A DNA stretch of 64,000 bases from NCBI RefSeq assembly GCF_000820125.1, contig NZ_CDBY01000036.1, positions 54,697-118,696 on the forward strand, given 5' to 3'. Below are positions 52,952-60,901 of the stretch, piece after piece. Source of the stretch: Aeromonas simiae (GTDB taxonomy: Bacteria > Pseudomonadota > Gammaproteobacteria > Enterobacterales > Aeromonadaceae). Within the stretch, counting starts at the first letter, position 1. Each line of letters opens with the position of its first letter. The notes under the pieces were generated by a model, which saw only the letters and a program-made list of their open reading frames with translations, was not told the origin of the DNA and made no database searches. The position numbers and the translations under genes were made by a program.

Positions 52952-52983
52952 GTTTTGCATATTGATGCAAATATGGCTTGCAT
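52952..52983. promoter_or_regulatory. ARG-box-like palindromes between argR and artP
   Basis: TTTGCATATTGATGCAAA (52952-52969) is an 18-bp palindrome with the ARG box 5-4-5 layout (TGCAT-ATTG-ATGCA against TGAAT-N4-ATTCA). Overlapping it, TGATGCAA and TTGCATCA (52961-52968, 52976-52983) form a perfect 8-bp inverted repeat. Position upstream of both argR and an arginine importer supports ArgR binding. Confidence 0.6.
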
Positions 52984-53042
52984 CAACCTATCTGGGGACT
53001 AAAATCGGAAGCTAATTCTGAAAACTTATTCACTGATAATCT

Positions 53043-53783
53043 ATGGGTATTGAGCTTACCGGTGTCGCCAAGTCGTGGCAGGAACACACCATATTGCAGC
53101 AGGTCACGTTTCGCTCCGAGCCCGGAGAAACCCTGGTATTGCTGGGGCCGAGCGGTGCCGGAAAGAGCTCTTTGCTGCGTTTGCTGAATCTGCTCGACGT
53201 GCCGGATCAGGGAACCTTGCGCATCGGCGACAGTGCATTTTCTTTCCCGAACACCCTGCCGGCGGCAGAGTTTGCCCGCCAGAGTCAGGCACTGCGCCGC
53301 AAGGTGGGCATGGTGTTCCAGCAATACCATCTGTGGCCGCACCTGACCGTGATGGAGAACCTTATCGAGGCGCCGACCAAGGTACTTGGCATGAGTCGTG
53401 CTGACGCTATCGACAAGGGACGCTACCTGCTGACCCAGTTGCGCCTCGCTGACAAGCAGGACGTGTGGCCGGCCCGCCTCTCCGGTGGCCAGCAGCAGCG
53501 GGTGGCGATCGCCCGTGCCCTGATGATGGATCCGCAGATCCTGTTGTTTGATGAGCCGACGGCGGCCCTGGATCCTGAGATCACCAAGGAGGTGGCCGAG
53601 ATCATCCGGACCCTCGCCGGCACCGGCATCACCCAGGTGGTGGTGACCCATGAGGTGGACTTTGCCCGCCGCATCGCCAGTCAGGTCATCTATCTGGAGC
53701 GGGGGCAGATTGTGGAAATGGGCGGACGCGAGATTTTTGACGCCCCGCAAACCGAGCGCTTTGCGCAGTTCTTGAAGCATTGA
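53043..53783 (+). CDS. artP: Arginine ABC transporter ATP-binding protein
   Basis: A 246-residue ATPase of the polar amino acid uptake family. Walker A GPSGAGKSS, signature LSGGQQQRVAIARAL, Walker B LLFDEPTAALDPE and H-loop VVTHE are intact. It aligns with E. coli ArtP through GMVFQQYHLWPHLTV and NLIEAPTKVLG. First gene of artPJQM, directly behind the ARG-box-like palindromes, so arginine should repress it. No strong ribosome site is seen before the ATG. Confidence 0.93.
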   Translation: MGIELTGVAKSWQEHTILQQVTFRSEPGETLVLLGPSGAGKSSLLRLLNLLDVPDQGTLRIGDSAFSFPNTLPAAEFARQSQALRRKVGMVFQQYHLWPHLTVMENLIEAPTKVLGMSRADAIDKGRYLLTQLRLADKQDVWPARLSGGQQQRVAIARALMMDPQILLFDEPTAALDPEITKEVAEIIRTLAGTGITQVVVTHEVDFARRIASQVIYLERGQIVEMGGREIFDAPQTERFAQFLKH

Positions 53784-53797
53784 TAAGGAAAGTTGTC

Positions 53798-54535
53798 ATG
53801 AAAAAAGCCGTACTGCTGTTGGCTGCCGTGGGAATGCTGGCAGGTCAGGCCGTTGCCAAGGAAGTGAAGTTCGCGACCGAAGCCACCTACCCGCCGTTCG
53901 AGTACATCGACGACAAGAACGAGTTCCAAGGTTTCGACATCGAGCTGGCCCGCGCCATCTGCGCCGAGGCCAAGCTGGAGTGCTCCTTCCACAACCAGGC
54001 CTTCGACAGCCTGATCCCGAGCCTCAAGTTCCGTCGTTATGACGTGGCCATCGCCGCCATGGACATCACGCCGGAGCGCGCTGCCCAGGTCGACTTCTCC
54101 GATATCTATTACGAGAACTCCGCCGTGTTCGTGAGCAAGAAGGGCGCCTTCAAGAGCCCGGAGGCCCTGACCCAGAGGACTGTGGGTGTGCAAAACGGCA
54201 CCTCCCACCAGACCTATGTGCAGGACAACTGGACCAGCAAGGGGGTGCTGAGCGTGCCTTACGCCAGCTACCAGAACGCCTTCCTCGACATGCTTAACGG
54301 CCGTATCGATGCCGTCTTTGCCGACACCGCCGTGGCCGCCGAGTGGCTCAAGAAGCAGCCCGAGTACGCCATGCTGGGCGACAAGGTGACCGACACCAAG
54401 TACTTCGGTACCGGTTTTGGTATGGCGGTAGCCAAGGGTAACGGCGAGCTGCTCGGCCAGCTCAACGCGGGTCTGAAGGCGGTCAAGGCCAACGGCACCT
54501 ACCAGAAGATCTACGACAAGTACTTCAGCCACTAA
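53798..54535 (+). CDS. artJ: Arginine ABC transporter, periplasmic binding protein
   Basis: A 245-residue family 3 solute-binding protein. Signal peptide MKKAVLLLAAVGMLAGQAVA; the mature protein opens KEVKFATEATYPPFEYID, and the typical GFDIELARAIC, AFDSLIPSLKFRRYDV, AMDITPER and VGVQNGTSHQ blocks follow. It resembles both E. coli ArtJ and ArtI; one gene stands for both here, so the symbol is a choice. A TAAGGAA site precedes the ATG. Confidence 0.9.
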   Translation: MKKAVLLLAAVGMLAGQAVAKEVKFATEATYPPFEYIDDKNEFQGFDIELARAICAEAKLECSFHNQAFDSLIPSLKFRRYDVAIAAMDITPERAAQVDFSDIYYENSAVFVSKKGAFKSPEALTQRTVGVQNGTSHQTYVQDNWTSKGVLSVPYASYQNAFLDMLNGRIDAVFADTAVAAEWLKKQPEYAMLGDKVTDTKYFGTGFGMAVAKGNGELLGQLNAGLKAVKANGTYQKIYDKYFSH

Positions 54536-54538
54536 TCC

Positions 54539-55189
54539 ATGCTGCAACTGTTGTTACAGGCCACCCTCATGACCCTGGGTCTGGGGCTGGCCTCTTTAAT
54601 CGGTGGCCTGCTGCTGGCCATACTGCTGAGCGCCGCCGAGCTATCGGGTAAGCGCCTGCTGGTCTGGCCGGTGGCGCTGTTCACCTCGCTGATCCGCGGT
54701 CTGCCCGAGATCCTGGTGGTGCTCTTCATCTATTTCGGCTCGACCCAGCTGCTGTTTCTCATCACCGGTGATTATGTGGAGTTCAGCCCGTTCGCCTGCG
54801 GCGTGCTGGCGCTCTCGCTGCTGTTTGCCAGCTACGCCAGCCAGACCCTGCGCGGTGCCCTCAATGCGGTGCCGATGGGGCAGCGTCAGGCGGCATGGGC
54901 ACTCGGCTTGGGACGAACCCGTACTTTCCTGCGTATCGTCTTGCCCCAGGCATGGCGCCATGCCCTGCCGGGTCTTGGCAACCAGTGGCTGGTGCTGCTC
55001 AAGGATACGGCGCTGATCTCCCTCATCGGGGTCAATGATCTGATGCGTCAGGCCCAGCTCGCGTCGGCCAGCACCTACGAGCCCTTTACTTGGTACGCCA
55101 CGGCGGCCCTCATCTATCTGGTCATCTCCCTGTGCAGCGAGTGGCTGCTGGGGCGGGCCACCCGCTATACCCGCCGCTACGGAGGCTAG
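54539..55189 (+). CDS. artQ: Arginine ABC transporter permease ArtQ
   Basis: A 216-residue permease with about five membrane helices and the HisMQ-type EAA loop AAWALGLGRTRTFLRIVLPQAWRHALPG (residues about 118-145). It pairs with ArtM to form the channel. It starts 3 nt after the binding protein gene and ends 2 nt before artM, in one operon. Confidence 0.92.
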   Translation: MLQLLLQATLMTLGLGLASLIGGLLLAILLSAAELSGKRLLVWPVALFTSLIRGLPEILVVLFIYFGSTQLLFLITGDYVEFSPFACGVLALSLLFASYASQTLRGALNAVPMGQRQAAWALGLGRTRTFLRIVLPQAWRHALPGLGNQWLVLLKDTALISLIGVNDLMRQAQLASASTYEPFTWYATAALIYLVISLCSEWLLGRATRYTRRYGG

Positions 55190-55191
55190 TC

Positions 55192-55854
55192 ATGCTCGGT
55201 TATCTCATCACCCTGCTTGAGGGCATGACCACCACCCTCGGCCTGAGCGCGGCCAGCCTGCTGGTTGGCCTGACCCTGGCCCTGCTGATGACCTGGGCGC
55301 TGGAGCGCCGGGTCGTGCTGTTAACTCAGGTGGTACAGCTGTGGATCCTGCTCTTCACCGGCACTCCGCTGCTGGTGCAGATCTTCCTCATCTATTACGG
55401 TCCCGGGCAGTTTGTCTGGATCAAGGAGAGCTGGCTCTGGGAGTGGCTCAAGCAGCCTTGGTTCTGCGCCATGCTGGCCCTGGCGTTTAACACCGCCGCC
55501 TACTCGACCCGCCTGTTCAAGGGGGCGCTCGACGCCATTTCGGCCGGTGAGGTCGAGGCGTGCCGCGCACTCGGGATGAGTGCCGGGCAAACCCTCTGGA
55601 TGAAGGTGCGCCATGCGGCGCGGCGACTGGTGCCGGCCTACTCCAACGAGGTGATCCTGGTGATCAAGGGGAGCTCGCTCGCCAGCACCATCACCATCAT
55701 GGATATCATGGGGCTGGCCCAGCGCCTCAATGCCCAGACCTATGACACCCTGGCGGTGTTCGGGGTTGCGGGTGCCCTCTATCTGGGTATGAACGGTTTG
55801 TTAACACTGCTGTTCCGCTGGTGCGAAAAACGGGCGCTCCGTTTCCAGTCGTAA
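55192..55854 (+). CDS. artM: Arginine ABC transporter permease ArtM
   Basis: A 220-residue permease paralogous to ArtQ, with the EAA loop EACRALGMSAGQTLWMKVRHAARRLVPAY (residues about 125-150) and five hydrophobic segments. The ATG of MLGYLITLLEG lies next to the artQ stop; an open frame inside artQ is ignored. Last gene of the importer. The weak GAGC hairpin after it (GCTC / GAGC, 55857) is too small to call a terminator. Confidence 0.92.
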   Translation: MLGYLITLLEGMTTTLGLSAASLLVGLTLALLMTWALERRVVLLTQVVQLWILLFTGTPLLVQIFLIYYGPGQFVWIKESWLWEWLKQPWFCAMLALAFNTAAYSTRLFKGALDAISAGEVEACRALGMSAGQTLWMKVRHAARRLVPAYSNEVILVIKGSSLASTITIMDIMGLAQRLNAQTYDTLAVFGVAGALYLGMNGLLTLLFRWCEKRALRFQS

Positions 55855-56062
55855 ACGCTCAAACGAGCATAAAAACGAAAAAAAAACGTGTTTCATATCC
55901 ACTTTTGGGTAATTGAGACCGATAAAATGGCGCGCATGTACGGCGGCTCACAGAACCCGAAGTTGTCCCTGTTATCAGATTGTTTTTTCTGGGGTGATCC
56001 AGTAAGGTGAGGCGCACAAGAACATAATGCCTTCCAACCTACGCTTAAACAGGGAGTTGATC

Positions 56063-56998
56063 ATGAAAGTTGCCGTTCTGGGTGCCGCTGGTGGTATCGG
56101 CCAGGCCCTTGCTCTGCTACTGAAGAACCGTCTGCCGGCTGGCGCCGAACTGAGCCTGTACGATATCGCGCCTGTCACCCCGGGGGTTGCCGTGGATCTC
56201 AGCCACATCCCGACCGACGTCAAGGTGAAGGGGTTCAGCGGTGAAGATCCCACTCCGGCCCTGGTAGGCGCCGATGTGGTGCTGATCTCCGCCGGTGTGG
56301 CCCGCAAGCCCGGCATGGATCGCTCCGACCTGTTTAACATCAACGCCGGTATCGTGCGCAACCTCATCGAAAAGTGCGCAGCCACCTGCCCGAAGGCCCT
56401 GATCGGCATCATCACCAACCCGGTTAACACCACGGTGGCCATCGCGGCCGAAGTGCTCAAGAAAGCCGGTGTCTATGACAAGCATCGCCTGTTCGGTATC
56501 ACCACGCTGGATGTGATCCGTGCCGAGACCTTTGTTGCCGAGGCCAAGGGGCTGAACGTCGATAACGTTCGCGTCAATGTCATCGGTGGCCACAGTGGCA
56601 CCACCATACTGCCGCTGCTCTCCCAGGTGGAAGGGGCCTCCTTCACCGAGGAAGAGGTCGCCGCCATGACCAAGCGCATCCAGAACGCTGGTACCGAAGT
56701 GGTGGAAGCCAAGGCCGGTGGCGGCTCTGCGACCCTCTCTATGGGTCAGGCGGCCTGCCGCTTCGGCCTGTCGCTGATCAAGGGTCTGCAAGGCGAGGCC
56801 AATGTGATCGAGTGCGCTTATGTGGAAGGCAACGGCGAGCACGCCACCTTCTTCGCCCAGCCGGTACATCTTGGCAAGAACGGCATCGAGGCTGTGCTGG
56901 ATTACGGCAAGCTGAGCGCCTTCGAACAGCAGGCCATGGCGAGCATGCTGGATACCCTCAAGGCTGATATCCAGCTCGGTATCGACTTCGTCAAGTAA
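56063..56998 (+). CDS. mdh: Malate dehydrogenase
   Basis: A 311-residue NAD-dependent enzyme converting malate to oxaloacetate in the citric acid cycle, the same length class as E. coli Mdh (312 aa). The dinucleotide loop is [14 protein letters not shown] (residues 7-20), Arg substrate contacts are in [17 protein letters not shown] follows, and the catalytic His is in [13 protein letters not shown]. Start [11 protein letters not shown] follows GGGAG. The 208-nt leader probably carries respiratory control sites; I can name none with confidence. Confidence 0.96.
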   Translation: MKVAVLGAAGGIGQALALLLKNRLPAGAELSLYDIAPVTPGVAVDLSHIPTDVKVKGFSGEDPTPALVGADVVLISAGVARKPGMDRSDLFNINAGIVRNLIEKCAATCPKALIGIITNPVNTTVAIAAEVLKKAGVYDKHRLFGITTLDVIRAETFVAEAKGLNVDNVRVNVIGGHSGTTILPLLSQVEGASFTEEEVAAMTKRIQNAGTEVVEAKAGGGSATLSMGQAACRFGLSLIKGLQGEANVIECAYVEGNGEHATFFAQPVHLGKNGIEAVLDYGKLSAFEQQAMASMLDTLKADIQLGIDFVK

Positions 56999-57011
56999 GT
57001 CACGGTCATGC

Positions 57012-57040
57012 GAAAAAGGGGAGCTTCGGCTCCCCTTTTG
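57012..57040 (+). terminator. Rho-independent terminator of mdh
   Basis: Stem AAAAGGGGAGC / GCTCCCCTTTT with the very stable UUCG loop, 14 nt after the mdh stop. Confidence 0.9.
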
Positions 57041-57053
57041 CATTGTTCCGGCT

Positions 57054-57080
57054 TCAAGCCTGACGCCGGGCGGCCGATAA
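57054..57080 (+). promoter_or_regulatory. Sigma-28 (FliA) promoter of motX
   Basis: GCCGATAA (57073-57080) is a perfect sigma-28 -10 element. TCAAGCCT (57054-57061) matches the -35 TAAAGTTT at 5 of 8 with the standard 11-nt spacer. It lies 23 nt before motX, so motX should be a late flagellar gene. Confidence 0.7.
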
Positions 57081-57102
57081 ACGGGGATAGCAGGAGGGTT
57101 GT

Positions 57103-57756
57103 ATGAAGAGAAAGCTCTGGATATCCCTGTGGGGCATGCTCTCGCTGGCACAGGCCGCCGAAGAGATACCGGTGGCGCGGCCCCCGCAGCCGGCGGTCGA
57201 CCCGTCGCTCCAGGTGGTGCAGATCTACCGGCAGGATGATCTGCTCGACTGGATTGAGCAGGGCAAGCACCTGGCCAGGGTGAAGGCGGACAAGTGTCAG
57301 CTGACTCAGGATATCGAGGCGCGCGCCGAGGTGATGAAACTGCCCGCCTATCAGTTCCTGTGGGGCGACATGCTGGCATGGGGCGTTTGTACCCAACGCA
57401 ATGCCGAACTCGGTGTGCAGTACATGTGGGATGCCGCCGATCAGGGGCTGGCTCCCGCCCTCGAGCAACTGGGGCGCTACTACTGGAAAGGCACTCTGGT
57501 GCAGAAAGATTTGCAGCGCGCCGAGGTGCTGCTGCGTGAGGCGGCGGGGGCCGGGTTTCTCAAGGCCCAGCTGGAGTGGGTCGAGTTTTTGCTGGCAGGT
57601 CATGGCAGCCCGCTTGATTATGAGGATGCCTATCGTTGGCTGCACAATGCGGTGATCGGCGATCAGGCGCTGCATCGCCAGGCCAGTACCCTGCTGGCCA
57701 GGTTGGAGGGGCGGATGCCGGCCAACGTGGTGCAGAAGGCAGAAGCGATACGTTGA
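57103..57756 (+). CDS. motX: Sodium-driven flagellar motor protein MotX
   Basis: A 217-residue exported protein of the T ring in sodium-driven polar flagella. Signal peptide ends at AQA-A (about residue 20). Sel1-like repeats fill residues about 85-190 (GVQYMWDAADQGLAPALEQLGRYYWKG, then AEVLLREAAGAGFLKAQLEW). The VQIYRQDDLLDWIEQGKHLARVKADKCQLTQDIEA and SPLDYEDAYRWLHNAV blocks match Vibrio MotX (211 aa). With MotY it recruits the PomAB stator. The rest of the motor genes are not in the window. Preceded by a sigma-28 promoter. Confidence 0.92.
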   Translation: MKRKLWISLWGMLSLAQAAEEIPVARPPQPAVDPSLQVVQIYRQDDLLDWIEQGKHLARVKADKCQLTQDIEARAEVMKLPAYQFLWGDMLAWGVCTQRNAELGVQYMWDAADQGLAPALEQLGRYYWKGTLVQKDLQRAEVLLREAAGAGFLKAQLEWVEFLLAGHGSPLDYEDAYRWLHNAVIGDQALHRQASTLLARLEGRMPANVVQKAEAIR

Positions 57757-57794
57757 TAGGAAAGGGGGAGTGCCGTGGCACTCCCCCTGCTCTT

Positions 57795-58985
57795 TTACAG
57801 CTCCTGATGGGGGCCGAAGCATTCGTAGTGGATACGCTCACCCGGTACACCGCGCGCCACGAGCTGGCTCTTGATGGCTCGCATGAAACCGGTGGGGCCG
57901 CAGAAGTAGTAGTGGGCGCCGGCCGGCAACAAGGCGTTGACCTGCTCGAGATCCAGGGTGCCGTGAAAGTCGAAACGGCCGGCATCCTCGGCGCGCGGGG
58001 TGCGATACCAGGTGCGCGCCGCGAGTCGTGGGTGGGTGGCGCTCTGGCTGGCCACCTCCTCTGCGAAGGCATGCACGCCGCCGTGCTCGCAGGCGTGCAA
58101 CCAACGGATCTCAGCCTGGTGTTCACCGGCCAGCAGTTGATTGAGCATCGCCAACATGGGGGTGAGGCCGACCCCGGCCGAGAGCAGCACCACAGGGGTC
58201 TGTGCATCGGCGGTTAGGGTGAAATCCCCGGCCGGCGGCATCACGGCCAGCTCGTCGCCCGGCTGGATCTGGTCGTGCAGCAGGTTGGAAACCTGGCCAT
58301 TGGTTTCACGCTTGACGCTGATGCGGTAGCTGTGGCCGTTGGGGGCATCGGAGAGGGAGTACTGGCGGATCTCGGTGTTGGCGAGGCAGGGATGGGTCAG
58401 CTGCAAGCTCAGGTACTGGCCCGGCATGAAGTCGATGACCGGCTGGCCATCCTTGGGCTCCAGAACAAAGCTGGTGATGAGTTCGGACTCGGCCCGCTTC
58501 TCGCGCACGATGAAGGCTCGGGTGCCACGCCAGCCCCCTTTGGCTTCGGCGCGCTCGGTATAGAGCTGCTCCTCGCGGCCGATGAAGACCGAGGCCAGCA
58601 GGCCATAGGCCTGTTCCCAGGCATACAGGATCTCGTCGCTCACCGCGTCACCGCCCACTTCTTTGAGCGTGGCTAAGAGATGGCTACCCACTATGTGATA
58701 TTGTTCCGGCTGGATCATGAAACCGGTATGCTTGTGCGCGATGCGCTCGACCGCGCCGGTGAGGGCGCCCAGGTTGTCGATGTTGCGGGCATAGGCCGCC
58801 ACGGCGTTGAACAGGGCCACCGGCTGGCCACCGCTGTGCTGGTGCGCCAGGTTGAACACATCCTTCAGCTCGGGGTTGTGGTGGAACATGCGCTGGTAGA
58901 AGTGCTGGGTCAGCGCTGGCCCGGCAGACTCCAGCAGAGGGATGGTGCTCTTGATGGTTGCAATGATCTGTGGATCCAGCATCAT
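57795..58985 (-). CDS. hmp: Flavohemoprotein, nitric oxide dioxygenase
   Basis: A 396-residue cytoplasmic enzyme oxidising NO with O2 to nitrate. The globin domain (residues 1-137) has the proximal heme His in VERIAHKHTGF (about residue 85) and Tyr/Gln distal residues in FYQRMF. The FAD domain (about 150-255, DFMPGQYLSLQL and RQYSLSDAPNG) and the NAD(P)H domain (about 260-396, GVGLTPMLAML and the YFCGPTGFM motif) follow. ATGATG at the start gives two options; GGAG precedes them. Divergent from nsrR with NO- and oxygen-control sites between. Confidence 0.95.
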   Translation of the reverse strand: MMLDPQIIATIKSTIPLLESAGPALTQHFYQRMFHHNPELKDVFNLAHQHSGGQPVALFNAVAAYARNIDNLGALTGAVERIAHKHTGFMIQPEQYHIVGSHLLATLKEVGGDAVSDEILYAWEQAYGLLASVFIGREEQLYTERAEAKGGWRGTRAFIVREKRAESELITSFVLEPKDGQPVIDFMPGQYLSLQLTHPCLANTEIRQYSLSDAPNGHSYRISVKRETNGQVSNLLHDQIQPGDELAVMPPAGDFTLTADAQTPVVLLSAGVGLTPMLAMLNQLLAGEHQAEIRWLHACEHGGVHAFAEEVASQSATHPRLAARTWYRTPRAEDAGRFDFHGTLDLEQVNALLPAGAHYYFCGPTGFMRAIKSQLVARGVPGERIHYECFGPHQEL

Positions 58986-59011
58986 GATCTCCGTTTAATT
59001 GAACATGTAAA

Positions 59012-59033
59012 ATGCCATTTAATGAAGTGGCAT
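59012..59033. promoter_or_regulatory. Candidate NsrR operator for hmp
   Basis: ATGCCA and TGGCAT (59012-59017, 59028-59033) form a perfect inverted repeat around TTTAATGAAG. The ATGC/GCAT half-sites resemble NsrR sites, although the half-site spacing is longer than the E. coli 11-1-11 motif. It lies 27 nt upstream of the hmp start. Confidence 0.5.
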
Positions 59034-59046
59034 CCTAGATGTTTAT

Positions 59047-59060
59047 TTGATTTGGATCAA
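59047..59060. promoter_or_regulatory. FNR site between hmp and nsrR
   Basis: TTGATTTGGATCAA is a perfect match to the FNR consensus TTGAT-N4-ATCAA. It lies 31 nt before nsrR and 61 nt from hmp, so FNR could govern either or both genes. FNR represses hmp in E. coli. Confidence 0.8.
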
Positions 59061-59061
59061 T

Positions 59062-59079
59062 ACGCATGGTGCCATGCGT
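59062..59079. repeat. Palindrome in the nsrR leader
   Basis: ACGCATGG-TG-CCATGCGT, an 8-bp perfect inverted repeat with a 2-nt centre, lies 12 nt before the nsrR start, where no clear Shine-Dalgarno is seen. It could be a second operator or an RNA hairpin. Confidence 0.6.
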
Positions 59080-59091
59080 GCGGACACATAT

Positions 59092-59556
59092 ATGAGACTG
59101 ACCAGCTATACCGATTTTGGATTGAGGGCTCTGCTCTATCTGGCCACCCTGCCGGAGGGAGAGTTGTCCAGTGTGGCCAAGGTCTCGGCCCTTTACGGCG
59201 TTTCCCGCAACCACATGGTCAAGGTGATCAACCAGCTGGTGAAGCTGGGCTATCTGGGTTCCCAACGGGGTAAGAACGGGGGGATCTGGCTGGCGGTCAA
59301 ACCGGCCGAGGTGAACATTGGGGCGGTGATCCGCGAGCTGGAGGGGAACCTGGACGGCATCGACTGCGGCTCACCGGCCTGCCACATCGTCTCGGTCTGT
59401 CTGCTGAAAAATGCGCTGAAGGAGGCGATGAACGCCTTCCTGGGCGTGATGGATGGTTACTCGCTGGAAGCGCTGCTGGCCAACAAGGCCGAGCTGCAAC
59501 AGGTGTTCGGGGAGCTCATTCCCACCCTGATGGTGGAAGAGGAGCCGCTCGAATAA
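59092..59556 (+). CDS. nsrR: Nitric-oxide-sensing repressor NsrR
   Basis: A 154-residue Rrf2-family repressor with an iron-sulfur cluster. The N-terminal winged helix (residues about 2-60; SRNHMVKVINQLVKLGYL as recognition region) binds operators, and the three cluster cysteines are C92, C97 and C103 (C-x4-C-x5-C), the NsrR spacing. NO destroys the cluster and releases repression. The start MRLTSYTDFGLRALLYLA matches family starts; 15 in-frame codons upstream are discarded. Divergent from hmp, its classical target. Confidence 0.93.
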   Translation: MRLTSYTDFGLRALLYLATLPEGELSSVAKVSALYGVSRNHMVKVINQLVKLGYLGSQRGKNGGIWLAVKPAEVNIGAVIRELEGNLDGIDCGSPACHIVSVCLLKNALKEAMNAFLGVMDGYSLEALLANKAELQQVFGELIPTLMVEEEPLE

Positions 59557-59580
59557 CGAGCGGCCCCCCTGAGCGCGGCG

Positions 59581-60858
59581 TTATGCCTCGTCGCTAGTGG
59601 GTTGGTACCAGGCTGGCATGATGCGGGCCAGCTTCACCATGTTCTGCTCTACCTCAACGATCTCGATGGGGTAGCCAGCCAGTCGCATGCTGATGTTGGG
59701 CTGGGGCAAGTCTTCCAGGTACTCCAGGATCAGGCCGTTGAGGGTGCGTGGCCCATCGGTCGGCAGATGCCACTCCATCTCCTTGTTCAGCTCACGGATG
59801 CTGACGCCCCCCTCGACCAGGAAGGTGCCATCTGGCTGGGGATGGATCTCGTCGCTCGGTGCCGGCGCCATCGAGGTGGTGAAGTCGCCGACGATCTCTT
59901 CCAGAATGTCATCCAGCGTTACCAGCCCCTGAATATCGCCGTACTCGTCGACGATGAGCCCGATGCGCTCCTTGTTGCGCTGGAACTTGGCCATCTGCAC
60001 ATTGAGTGGCGTTCCTTCCGGAATGAAGTAGATCTCTTTGACCGCGCGCAGCAGGCTCGACTTGTTGAACTGCTCCTTGGCCAACAGGCGCAGGGCATCG
60101 CGGGCGTGCAGAAAGCCCACCACGTCGTCGATGTTGTCCCGATAGAGCAGCACCTTGGTGTGCGGGCTGTGGATCAGTTTGCGCACGATGACCTTCCAGT
60201 CATCGTTGATGTCGATGGCATAGATGTCGCTGCGCGGCACCATGATGTCCTCAACCTGCACCTTGTCGAGATCCAGAATGCTGAGCAACATATCCTGGTG
60301 ATGCTGGGGGATGAGATTGCCCGCCTCGTTGACGATGGTGCGCAGCTCATCACTGCTGAGGTTGTGATCGCCACCGGGTTTGAGATGCAGCAGTTTGAGC
60401 AACAGGCCGGTGATGCCGTTCATCAGTTGCACAAAGGGATAGAGCGGCACCATCAGGAACTTCAGCACGATGGAGGCCGGGTAGGCCACCTTCTCCGGAT
60501 ACATGGCCGCCAACGTCTTGGGAGTGACCTCCCCGAAGATCAGCACGACGATGGTCAGGCCAAACGTGGCCACTGCCACCCCGAGATCGCCGAACAAGCG
60601 GATGCAGACCACGGTGGCGATGGCCGAGGCCAGGATATTGACCAGGTTGTTGCCGATGAGAATGAGGCCGAGCAGCTTGTCCGGGCGTTCAAGCAGCTTC
60701 TCCACCCGGCGGGCGGCGCTGTGCTTGCTCTGGGCCAGATGGCGCAACCGGTAGCGGTTGAGCGACATCATGCCGGTTTCGGAGCTGGAGAAAAAAGCGG
60801 AAAAGAGGATCAGCAGCACCAGCGTAATGAGAAGGGTGCTTGTCGATATGCTATCCAA
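59581..60858 (-). CDS. yfjD: CorB/CNNM-type membrane protein YfjD
   Basis: A 425-residue inner-membrane protein of the HlyC/CorC (CNNM/CorB) family, linked to Mg2+/Co2+ efflux or Mg2+ transport. An N-terminal DUF21 domain with three or four helices (about 1-150; the SSSETGMMSLNRYRL start is typical) is followed by a CBS pair (about 200-330; VEDIMVPRSDIYAID and GLIVDEYGDIQGLVTLDDILEEIVGD) and a C-terminal CorC_HlyC domain (about 345-420). Followed downstream by the end of the window cluster with ypjD and ffh, as in E. coli. Confidence 0.92.
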   Translation of the reverse strand: MDSISTSTLLITLVLLILFSAFFSSSETGMMSLNRYRLRHLAQSKHSAARRVEKLLERPDKLLGLILIGNNLVNILASAIATVVCIRLFGDLGVAVATFGLTIVVLIFGEVTPKTLAAMYPEKVAYPASIVLKFLMVPLYPFVQLMNGITGLLLKLLHLKPGGDHNLSSDELRTIVNEAGNLIPQHHQDMLLSILDLDKVQVEDIMVPRSDIYAIDINDDWKVIVRKLIHSPHTKVLLYRDNIDDVVGFLHARDALRLLAKEQFNKSSLLRAVKEIYFIPEGTPLNVQMAKFQRNKERIGLIVDEYGDIQGLVTLDDILEEIVGDFTTSMAPAPSDEIHPQPDGTFLVEGGVSIRELNKEMEWHLPTDGPRTLNGLILEYLEDLPQPNISMRLAGYPIEIVEVEQNMVKLARIMPAWYQPTSDEA

Positions 60859-60901
60859 GAGTGTCTCCCATGGTGGAACAGGTGAGCCGGCGCAGGCCGG
60901 C

